The notes below the pieces were generated by a model. That model searched no databases and was not told the DNA's origin. It saw nothing but the letters and a program-made list of their open reading frames with translations. A DNA stretch of 55,777 nucleotides from a virus, in the IMG/VR virus record IMGVR_UViG_3300025280_000039, positions 1 to 55,777 of that record, one strand, 5' to 3'. The translations under genes were made by a program, and so were the position numbers. Positions 13,680 to 21,054 of the stretch are shown piece after piece; within the stretch, counting starts at the first letter, position 1; each line of letters begins with the position of its first letter.

Positions 13680-15627
13680 AATGCCTGAAGATCTCTTTGA
13701 CGAATCGGTTTGGACTCCTCCCGCGGAGCTCCCAAACCTGTCGGACGCGACAGTCATGGCGATTGACGTAGAGACACGAGATCCACATCTCAAAACGCTT
13801 GGGCCTGGATGGCCCAGGAAGGATGGCAATCTGATTGGGGTGGCTGTGGCCGTTGATGGATGGAATGCCTACCTGCCCTTCGGTCATGGGCCTGTTGGCG
13901 ATAATCGCGGTCATGGAAACATGTCCAAGACGCTGGTGCTGCGATGGCTGAGGGATCAACTGTCGCACGGTATGCCGGTAGTGTTTCACAACGCCCAGTA
14001 TGATTTGGGTTGGCTGCTGACCGAGGGGGTAGAGGTTAAGAACCCCATACTGGACACAATGATTGCTGCCCCGTTGCTCGATGAGAACCGCTTCAGTTAC
14101 GCATTGAATTCGCTGGGCGCTAGCTATCTAGGTGAGCGTAAGCAGGAGGAGGACTTAAGACGGGCCGCGGCACAGCACGGCGTGGATGCAAAGGCTGAGA
14201 TGTGGAAGCTCCCGGCGGCCAGGGTTGCGTTGTATGCCCAGACAGATGCCCGGTTGACCTTGGACCTTTGGCATGTGTTGAACCGCAAGCTCCGTGAGGA
14301 CGGCTGCCAGTCCATCCTGGACCTAGAGCTCTCGTTGTTGCCGGTGGTGTTTGAAATGCGCCGGCGTGGAGTGCGTGTTGATTTAGAGAAGGCAGCGCGC
14401 ACCAAGAAGGGACTTCTGGATCTAGAGAATTCACTGCTAACGGAAGTTAAAAAGCAGACAGGTATCTGGCTGGAGCCATGGAACGCCCAGAGTTTGGCCA
14501 GTGTTTTTGACAAGCTTGGGCTAGAGTATGGCCGAACGGCCAAGAGCGGAGCTCCAAGCTTTACAAAGCATTTTTTGAAGACGCACGAGCACCCTATCGC
14601 CAAGACCATTCTTGAGATCCGCGAGTACAACAAGGCGAATACGACTTTTGTCGATACGATCTTGAACCATCAGCATGAAGGCCGTATCCATTGTGAGTTC
14701 AATCAACTGCGCTCAGACGGCGGCGGTACGGTGACGGGGCGGTTTTCTTCGAGCCATCCTAATTTGCAGCAGATGCCGGCAAGGCACCCTGAGATCAAGA
14801 AGTTGATACGAGGGCTGTTCCTGCCGGAAGAGGGCTGCCAGTGGGGGAGCTTTGACTACTCAGCCCAGGAGCCACGGTGGCTGGTGCATTACGCATGCCA
14901 GACAAAGATAGGTCTCGAGGACGATAAGGTCCAAGAGATAGTGAGGCAGTATCACAAGGACGATTTGGACTTCCACCAAAAGGTCGCTGACATGGCCGGG
15001 GTGGATCGAACATTGGCCAAGACCCTGAATTTGGGAATCATGTACGGGATGGGTGTGGCGAAGATGGCGACGGTGCTTGGGGATATCTCCTTTGAGGAGG
15101 CCAAGGCCCTACGCAACGAGTATGAAAGGGAGGTGCCGTTTATCAGAGAGTGCGCCACCTTGGTTATGGAGAGGGCAAAGAAGCGCAAGGAAATTAAGAC
15201 ACTGCTGGGGCGTAAGTGCAGGTTTCCAATGCGGGAGAAGCACGGTGAGAAGCTCTCACTGATTCACTACGAAACGGTAGAGGCGCAGTGGAAGGAGATT
15301 ATGGATACGCCCGGCGATGAACGAGAGGCCAAATACGGCCCTCTCTGGAAGTGGAGAGATCCAGACAAGCAGAAAGTAGCGTTTGTATATAAGGCGTTGA
15401 ATAAGTTGATTCAGGCGTCAAGCGCCGATCAGACAAAGCAGGCAATGGCCGATTGTAGCAGTAATGGCTATTTACCCATGCTCACTGTTCATGACGAGCT
15501 CTGCTTTTCAATTGAAAGCGATGAGCAGGCAGCTCATATCAAGCAGCTCATGGAGACGTGCATCGAGATGAAGGTGCCGTCAAAAATAGACATTGGTATT
15601 GGCGATAATTGGGGAGAAGCAAAATGA
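13648..15627 (+). CDS. polA: DNA polymerase I (family A) with 3'-5' exonuclease
   Basis: A 659-residue replicative polymerase. The exonuclease domain has Exo I 'AIDVETRD' (D40, E42), Exo II 'NAQYDLGWLL' and Exo III 'YAQTDARLTLDLW'. The polymerase domain has motif A 'DYSAQEPRW' (D403), motif B 'RTLAKTLNLGIMYG' (K458) and motif C 'VHDEL' (D616). All key residues are intact, and there is no 5'-3' exonuclease domain. The ATG at 13648 overlaps the helicase gene by 32 bp; the ATG at 13681, just past the helicase stop, is a possible alternative. Neither has a clear ribosome site, suggesting translational coupling. Confidence 0.95.
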   Translation: MAKKHTSTIFKMPEDLFDESVWTPPAELPNLSDATVMAIDVETRDPHLKTLGPGWPRKDGNLIGVAVAVDGWNAYLPFGHGPVGDNRGHGNMSKTLVLRWLRDQLSHGMPVVFHNAQYDLGWLLTEGVEVKNPILDTMIAAPLLDENRFSYALNSLGASYLGERKQEEDLRRAAAQHGVDAKAEMWKLPAARVALYAQTDARLTLDLWHVLNRKLREDGCQSILDLELSLLPVVFEMRRRGVRVDLEKAARTKKGLLDLENSLLTEVKKQTGIWLEPWNAQSLASVFDKLGLEYGRTAKSGAPSFTKHFLKTHEHPIAKTILEIREYNKANTTFVDTILNHQHEGRIHCEFNQLRSDGGGTVTGRFSSSHPNLQQMPARHPEIKKLIRGLFLPEEGCQWGSFDYSAQEPRWLVHYACQTKIGLEDDKVQEIVRQYHKDDLDFHQKVADMAGVDRTLAKTLNLGIMYGMGVAKMATVLGDISFEEAKALRNEYEREVPFIRECATLVMERAKKRKEIKTLLGRKCRFPMREKHGEKLSLIHYETVEAQWKEIMDTPGDEREAKYGPLWKWRDPDKQKVAFVYKALNKLIQASSADQTKQAMADCSSNGYLPMLTVHDELCFSIESDEQAAHIKQLMETCIEMKVPSKIDIGIGDNWGEAK

Positions 15628-16238
15628 AAGATTACTTAATTCAGGTCCGCGTCAAGAACGGCTATTTGCATAGGAGAATGCGCGAAATGGGCTTTCCCTC
15701 AAACGCAGCCCTGAGTCGAGAAAGCGGGGTCAGCTCGTCGCGTATCGGGGAGTTTTTGAACCTCAAAAGCTACCCGATGAGCAGAATTACGGGACAATGG
15801 CTTGCGGGCGTGCAGGCGCTGGCCGACACACTCAATTGTCTTCCAGAGGACCTGTTTCCGCCGCAGCACATTCAAGACCCGCTCACAAAAAATAAAGTGG
15901 AGTTCGAGATGAATTTGGATGAGGTGCGGTTGCTGGAAAGACAAAGCGACCCTGAGGCCCTCTTGCTTGAAGATGAGTCTCGGACCCTGGTCCATGCGGC
16001 GTTGGCCAGCTTGGCCAAGAAAAATCCCAGGGAAGCGCAGGCTGTTCAGCAGCGGTTTTTCGAGGACGCCACTTTAAAAGAAATCGCCGATAAACTGCCA
16101 TACACAATTCGGCCCCCTAGCGGGAGCGGTCCCCGAGAGACAAAAACAGTGTCTGTGGAACGAGCACGACAGATGGTTAAAAGCGGTATACGAGACCTGA
16201 AAAAAATTCTGGAGATCCCACAGGAGTTTTGGCGATGA
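15624..16238 (+). CDS. XRE plus sigma70 region 4-like regulator
   Basis: A 204-residue protein starting at ATG 15624 (GGGGAG about 8 bases upstream), overlapping the polA stop. The N-terminal half resembles an XRE domain ('NAALSRESGVSSSRIGEFL'). The C-terminal half resembles sigma70 region 4: 'REAQAVQQRFFEDATLKEIA', then 'SVERARQMVKSGIRDLKKIL' as the recognition helix. Regions 2 and 3 are missing, so it is not a full sigma factor. It could steer host RNA polymerase towards late promoters (inference). The HTH is interrupted by an unusual insert 'YTIRPPSGSGPRETKT'. It ends the replication operon. Confidence 0.7.
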   Translation: MKDYLIQVRVKNGYLHRRMREMGFPSNAALSRESGVSSSRIGEFLNLKSYPMSRITGQWLAGVQALADTLNCLPEDLFPPQHIQDPLTKNKVEFEMNLDEVRLLERQSDPEALLLEDESRTLVHAALASLAKKNPREAQAVQQRFFEDATLKEIADKLPYTIRPPSGSGPRETKTVSVERARQMVKSGIRDLKKILEIPQEFWR

Positions 16239-16317
16239 CTAGGGGAAGCAGAGAAATTATTTTCGTCAGGCCATGGCGCTAAAGAAGTTTCCGACAAATT
16301 GGGTGTGGAGAAGCAAA

Positions 16318-16548
16318 ATGAATTGCACGTACACGTACAGCTTTCCTGTAGATGAGTGGGGCCGTCTCGGTGGTTTGTATTCGACGGCAGATGTGCCGGT
16401 TGCCAAGTTCCAGGACTTGACTCGAGACGGCATTATCATAGCGCAGAATGAAAAAGGGTCTGCGTACAAGGTTCGGGATGTGAAGGAGGGATTTGTTCGG
16501 TGGATTCCCTCAAACAACGTGGAGGTTGAGGACGATTCGTCTATATGA
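16318..16548 (+). CDS. Hypothetical small protein
   Basis: A 76-residue protein. The ATG at 16318 has GGAG 7 bases upstream, in a context (GGAGAAGCAAAATG) identical to the leader of the preceding regulator gene; an ATG at 16273 lacks such a site. Beta-rich ('TYTYSFPVDEW', 'GSAYKVRDVKEGFVRWIP'), perhaps an SH3-like fold. It overlaps the converging gene by 8 bp. Function unknown. Confidence 0.55.
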   Translation: MNCTYTYSFPVDEWGRLGGLYSTADVPVAKFQDLTRDGIIIAQNEKGSAYKVRDVKEGFVRWIPSNNVEVEDDSSI

Positions 16549-16960
16549 ATTCGTCAGGATAATTTTCATCCAGCCATTTTCCGTAATTCTTTTTAGATCG
16601 GCTCCATTCATCGTGGCACGTTAGGTTTAAATCAATTTCGGTGCCACCTTCCCAGGTAACGCCATAGCAGATGAATGAGTGGTTACCCTCGGTATTCCCT
16701 TTGCCCCAGTATCCGTAGCAATAACCATCCTTCTTTGCCTCCTCAATCATGGTAGACAGCATTTCAGGAGACAGCATTCTATTGGTGTGCTGATGGAAAG
16801 ACAGGACATGAGCTTTTTTACATAGCTCGATGCCTTTTTCCAGGCTGTCAGTGTGCTTGATTGATGGCCCGGGATACGTGGACTTTACCCTGTCCCGGGG
16901 ATACGTGGGGATAGCCCACAATGTCAAAGTGACCGCGATAGCTAGGACGATGCGTAGCAT
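16541..16960 (-). CDS. Secreted hypothetical protein
   Basis: A 139-residue protein with an N-terminal signal peptide ('MLRIVLAIAVTLTLWAIP'), followed by a Cys-containing domain ('DGYCYGYWGKG', 'HSFICYGVTWEGG', 'LNLTCHDEW'), which suggests disulphides and a periplasmic place. It is the leftmost gene of the long minus-strand block, near the M15 lysin. A lysis accessory or superinfection role is possible but unproven. It overlaps the converging gene at 16541-16548. Confidence 0.65.
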   Translation of the reverse strand: MLRIVLAIAVTLTLWAIPTYPRDRVKSTYPGPSIKHTDSLEKGIELCKKAHVLSFHQHTNRMLSPEMLSTMIEEAKKDGYCYGYWGKGNTEGNHSFICYGVTWEGGTEIDLNLTCHDEWSRSKKNYGKWLDENYPDEFI

Positions 16961-16990
16961 CAGAGTTGCTCACTAGTACCGTCATCACGA

Positions 16991-17143
16991 CTACGTAGAA
17001 GTTTCAGTGCAAGTGCAGGTCTCGCAGCGGTAACGGCCTTCGATAAACACTATCTTGGGCTTAGTGCAGCCACACTTAGGGCAGACTGCTCCATGTGAGT
17101 CCGTCGTACCTTCCAGATTTTCTTCGGTTTTCTTCTCCGACAT
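16991..17143 (-). CDS. Small zinc-ribbon protein
   Basis: A 50-residue protein (if started at ATG 17143) with two CxxC pairs, 'CPKCGCTKPK' and 'CETCTC', the pattern of a zinc ribbon. It overlaps the end of the M15 gene by 68 bp. A GTG at 17176 next to GGAGG would add 11 residues, but its spacing is too short. Function unknown. Confidence 0.5.
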   Translation of the reverse strand: MSEKKTEENLEGTTDSHGAVCPKCGCTKPKIVFIEGRYRCETCTCTETST

Positions 17144-17522
17144 AGCTACAGTGAACCCATCCAGAACTAGGTTCACCCTCCTTGTAAAATTCCAGAATCA
17201 GTTGATCGAAATCCAGCACGTTCTTCAGCCATAGACCTATTTCTAGGTTAGATACGCCAGGTAGCTCGAAGTCCACAGCTTGTCCATTGATATGTTGGCT
17301 GGTATCAGAGGAACCAATCTGTCTATTCAGAAGCACGCAGCGATAGCCGCTCGAGGGGCTGAAGGGCTTATTATAATACTTCCTGACTGGCTCTAGGATG
17401 TGGAGGCACAGTTTCTTGAGGTTTTCGATGTGTTCTGGGCCAGGGACATTAGCTATCCCATATCTTTGAGCTATCTGGGACTTGGTGAGCTCTTCAAGAG
17501 TGAAGTGCCTTGAGAGCCTCAC
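17076..17522 (-). CDS. M15 family peptidase (endolysin, D-Ala-D-Ala type)
   Basis: A 148-residue enzyme. The start is placed at GTG 17522, which overlaps the previous stop (TAGTG), because the family typically begins with the pattern seen here, 'RLSRHFTLEELTKSQIA'. The zinc site is complete: 'SGYRC', then 'SQHINGQAVDF' (H77, D84) and 'GWVHCSY' (H124). It should cut cross-bridge peptides in peptidoglycan. With SleB at 5452 this gives the phage two wall enzymes of different bond specificity. Placement after internal virion proteins means it might be virion-borne rather than a lysis enzyme. Confidence 0.85.
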   Translation of the reverse strand: MRLSRHFTLEELTKSQIAQRYGIANVPGPEHIENLKKLCLHILEPVRKYYNKPFSPSSGYRCVLLNRQIGSSDTSQHINGQAVDFELPGVSNLEIGLWLKNVLDFDQLILEFYKEGEPSSGWVHCSYVGEENRRKSGRYDGLTWSSLP

Positions 17523-20500
17523 TATTGTGTGCCATAAATTTTTTGCCACTCTTCTGCCGCAAGAACTTCTTTGGCTCGTCCAACGGCGCTACGTGGACCC
17601 GTGAGGGCTTCACTAACGCTTCCTGGTCTTTCTCCCCCTATGCCAAAAAGACCTTCCGGAACAACGCTTGCGACACCTTGCAGTTTTGGTAAGGCTACTT
17701 GTGCGGCTTTCTCAATGACGGGACCGTATTCCTCAATGGCCCGATCGAGTTGCTCCCCGGAGGCGGAAGTGACATCAATGCCCATTGCGGCGGCGATCAT
17801 ACGAGCTTCTTGAGCCACTCTTTCCCTGAGCTCAAGGAGTGCCGGACCTTGCTTCAACCCCATAAAAGGAGGCAGATTTATATCGATGCCTTGTTCCACG
17901 GCCCTTTGGTACATTCTTCTACCGCCTCGAGTGAGTACCGGCATTTTCCCTTTGCGAGTGACCCCCCAAAAACCGGCGCGTAGATTAGGTTTAAGAAGGC
18001 TGTTCAAAAACCATTTCTGACGCATGATACGACCCACGGTGTAAATGCTGGCCGCTTCCCCGGCAAACGCAAGCGGGTTAGTCAGGAATCTGACAAAAGC
18101 ACCGGCAGCAAACGCCGCTGGCGCTAAAGCTGCTTGGCTTTTTAATGCTTTGTTGGAGATGCCTTCTCCAATTCTTGATAGTTTCAGAAGATCGTCAATC
18201 GTGTCTTGTCCTAAGATTTTGCTCAAAGCGCCATTAGAGTTAAGAGTAGTTATGGCTTTCTTCATCGCGGGAGCCCATGCGCCAGTAGCGACTCTGTCAA
18301 GACCAGGCTCCCCCACAATCCCTTCGGGAAAAGCAACCTCCATGATTCTCGCCATTGTCATATCTTTGAAGCCCATAGGAACATCGAGCTCGGTTTCCCC
18401 AAATTCATTTTTTATGCGTTCGTAGTACTTGGGGTTCTTCAACACAGCCGTGACCACTTCGTCAGCGTTACTGAGATTTCCTTTTGCAACGGCTTGGAAA
18501 AACTCATCTTCGCTCTGCTCCAGAGCGGTTTTTGCTACCTGCTGTAAGTTACTTATTTCATCCGCTAGGGTTCGACCGCCTACTATGTCTTCAGCTCCGG
18601 CCCTTAGAGCCGCGCCTTCTGCCGTTTGTATAGGGGCAGCCGCTTCCTCTACAAACCGCTTATTGTTAAAGCCCATCCGGTAGTAATCCCGGGTAAGCTC
18701 CCTAATGGCGGCAGCCTTCGTATCTCCAAACAGGAGGTTTTGCATTTCCAGGTCAAGACCGTCAAATTTTGTTGCGAAGCTTGGTCCTGAAAAAACCCCA
18801 TTTTTCAAGGAGCTTCTTTCCGCTTGTTTTAACCATTCTGCTGCAAGCCTATCCCTTGCTGCGTGTTTAAACTTTTCTGGGTTAGCTCGTTGGGCAGCGT
18901 ATCTTCCAAAGGTTTCTAGAGTTTCTTCGAATTGTTCAGTTAGTAAAACTCGATACGCATCGTTTCGTGGTAAGTTTTCTACAAAATCAGGTATTCTTTT
19001 AATTACTTCTTCAGTTAACCCAGCGTTTGCGAGAACTTCATTGGCTTGTTTAATTTGACCTTGTTTAGCGAAAGCTGCTGCTTGTAGAAATACCCTCTCA
19101 TTAGTTCCCGCTAAAAGACCTGCTTTGCTTGTAGAAGGAGTAACTCTATCTAGGAAAAATTTAAGTTTATCAGCACTCCCGGGAGTAACTATTGCCTCCA
19201 GTACATCTTTGTCTGCGACAGTTACTCCGGTTTTAATATCTTTAAAGAGTTTTTCAGTAGAAAAAGCTGTGAATTTTTCCATTCCCTCAGAGTAGAACTT
19301 GTCGGCTTGTTTTCTAGCATGCAAACCTTTTGCAAAAAGGGCCGCCGTCTCTTTGTCAAACCCCGGAGGATACTTATTATTTACTTTAAACTCATTAAGA
19401 TATCCTAGTTTGTCGTCTACAGTTTCGTTAATTGATTTTATTATTTTGCCAATATGGCGATCACTAACTGCCGGCATTAAACTAGGATCTTTTCCGGTAA
19501 GTTGTAAAGCGGAACGTAAAGACATTAGTTCCTTAAATGAGAAATCTTCTTCTCTTCCCAGCATTTTTTTGAAAAAGCTTGAGTTAAAAAGATCTCCGCT
19601 AATATCCTTGGCCATTCTGGTGTCATCTCTAACTTCCGTAACTGCTTTTTTTATTAGCTCAGGAGAAAACCTAACTAAACTTTGTCCTCGCGAATCTACA
19701 ACTTGGTCAAAAAGGTCATCCGCTTTTCGGTACAGCCAAGCTGAATCTTGGTCAAAAAGTCTTCCGGCATCTGAAAGAGCCTGAAGCCATGTTGTAGTCA
19801 CACCTTCAGTTGGGTTGTAGAAATCTCTAATTAACCTAAATTCATTTTCTATAACTTTTTCCAAATGCCGGTATGCTAATTTAGACGCTTCGTCTACATT
19901 AGCTTCCTTCATATAGGCATTGATGTTTTTACTGATTTGCGCGGAAACATCATCGAGTATTCGCTTACTGGCCCCAACGGAAACGCCATCGTCATCGAGC
20001 ATGTTAAGACGCTCTCTGACATACCTGAAGTTTTTCTCGGCAGCCGCGTTATTGGGAAAGATACCCTCATAAATCGCTTGTATTCTTCCCGTGATAGCTT
20101 TGCCGCTAATGGTACGTATAGTCGGCCTTGCGCCTTCTTTTATGGCTTCTCGATAAAGGCCCTTGGATTTTTCTCTAGCAAGAATCGCAGCCTGTTTGTT
20201 TGAAAATCCCTGCCTTTTAAAAGCGTCAACTGCAACGGGATCTACGACCGGACCCTTCCCTTTCAGTAGATATCGTCCTATGCCAAAAAGAGCGCGTCCA
20301 ACGCCCTCGCCTAAACCATAATATAAGCCCCACTTGCCGATATCTCCGTATATCTCTTCATCGGTCTGCTTTTGATGACCTTCTGCTTTTTCAACTATCA
20401 GTTCATCAATCGCCTTTCCGCCAGCGCCAGCAGCGGCCATAAAAAGCATTGAAGGAATTATCCCAGTACCACCGGTAAGAACCCCTACACCAAGGGCCAT

Positions 20501-21052
20501 GCCTAGGGGTAGGGCTTCCTCACCAAAAAAGGTAGCCACGTCATACCCGCTAAACCCGGGTTGGTTGACCATGATTGTGCCTTCCTCTGGAAGGCCGTGA
20601 TCTTCTTTGATTTGCGGGTCTATATTATCCAGCAGCAGTGCATACTGGTTGCCGCCGACATTTTTAAAGGTTCCGGGGCCAAAGCTTTCTGTTAGACGAG
20701 ATTCACGTTCTTCGTTGTCGTCAGCCCTTCCATATTTAAAGTGAAACCAAGCGTTCTGTACCTCTCCCTTGTGGTCAGGAACAAAGGAAGTGGAGCCTTC
20801 TTGCCCAGAGAGTTGAGCTCGAGCTTTACGCCGTTGTTTTCTTCTCGCTTGTCTTTGAGCAGATAAAGCTTCAAGATTTGGCAAACCACTCTCTCTTTCT
20901 TGCGGAAGAGACTGAGCCAGTTTCTCCCTAGCGATTTCCTTTACTAAAGAACTAATGTCGCCAAGTTCTTTCTCAGTCGGTTTTTCGCCTCTGATCTCAA
21001 ATTCCGAGAATCCAGACTCGGTCCAAGGAGTTTCTACTTTAATGAGATTCAT
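17522..21052 (-). CDS. Large internal virion protein
   Basis: A 1176-residue protein, the largest in the window. The N-terminal region is charged and basic. Residues about 168-225 are hydrophobic and Gly/Ala-rich ('LPLGMALGVGVLTGGTGIIP'), able to insert in membranes. Most of the rest is predicted alpha-helical with Asn, Lys and Glu. Its size, position after fibres and connectors, and helical content fit an ejection (internal core) protein that helps form a channel through the host envelope, as gp15/gp16 do in T7. No lytic transglycosylase motif was seen. GC content is lower than in the flanks, especially 18900-20000. Confidence 0.6.
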   Translation of the reverse strand: MNLIKVETPWTESGFSEFEIRGEKPTEKELGDISSLVKEIAREKLAQSLPQERESGLPNLEALSAQRQARRKQRRKARAQLSGQEGSTSFVPDHKGEVQNAWFHFKYGRADDNEERESRLTESFGPGTFKNVGGNQYALLLDNIDPQIKEDHGLPEEGTIMVNQPGFSGYDVATFFGEEALPLGMALGVGVLTGGTGIIPSMLFMAAAGAGGKAIDELIVEKAEGHQKQTDEEIYGDIGKWGLYYGLGEGVGRALFGIGRYLLKGKGPVVDPVAVDAFKRQGFSNKQAAILAREKSKGLYREAIKEGARPTIRTISGKAITGRIQAIYEGIFPNNAAAEKNFRYVRERLNMLDDDGVSVGASKRILDDVSAQISKNINAYMKEANVDEASKLAYRHLEKVIENEFRLIRDFYNPTEGVTTTWLQALSDAGRLFDQDSAWLYRKADDLFDQVVDSRGQSLVRFSPELIKKAVTEVRDDTRMAKDISGDLFNSSFFKKMLGREEDFSFKELMSLRSALQLTGKDPSLMPAVSDRHIGKIIKSINETVDDKLGYLNEFKVNNKYPPGFDKETAALFAKGLHARKQADKFYSEGMEKFTAFSTEKLFKDIKTGVTVADKDVLEAIVTPGSADKLKFFLDRVTPSTSKAGLLAGTNERVFLQAAAFAKQGQIKQANEVLANAGLTEEVIKRIPDFVENLPRNDAYRVLLTEQFEETLETFGRYAAQRANPEKFKHAARDRLAAEWLKQAERSSLKNGVFSGPSFATKFDGLDLEMQNLLFGDTKAAAIRELTRDYYRMGFNNKRFVEEAAAPIQTAEGAALRAGAEDIVGGRTLADEISNLQQVAKTALEQSEDEFFQAVAKGNLSNADEVVTAVLKNPKYYERIKNEFGETELDVPMGFKDMTMARIMEVAFPEGIVGEPGLDRVATGAWAPAMKKAITTLNSNGALSKILGQDTIDDLLKLSRIGEGISNKALKSQAALAPAAFAAGAFVRFLTNPLAFAGEAASIYTVGRIMRQKWFLNSLLKPNLRAGFWGVTRKGKMPVLTRGGRRMYQRAVEQGIDINLPPFMGLKQGPALLELRERVAQEARMIAAAMGIDVTSASGEQLDRAIEEYGPVIEKAAQVALPKLQGVASVVPEGLFGIGGERPGSVSEALTGPRSAVGRAKEVLAAEEWQKIYGTQ

Positions 21053-21054
21053 AG

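Noticed and set aside
16235-16282. 15-codon frame overlapping the stop of the sigma-like gene (ATGA)
   Set aside because: Too short, and ends before the next ribosome site; no support beyond the overlap.
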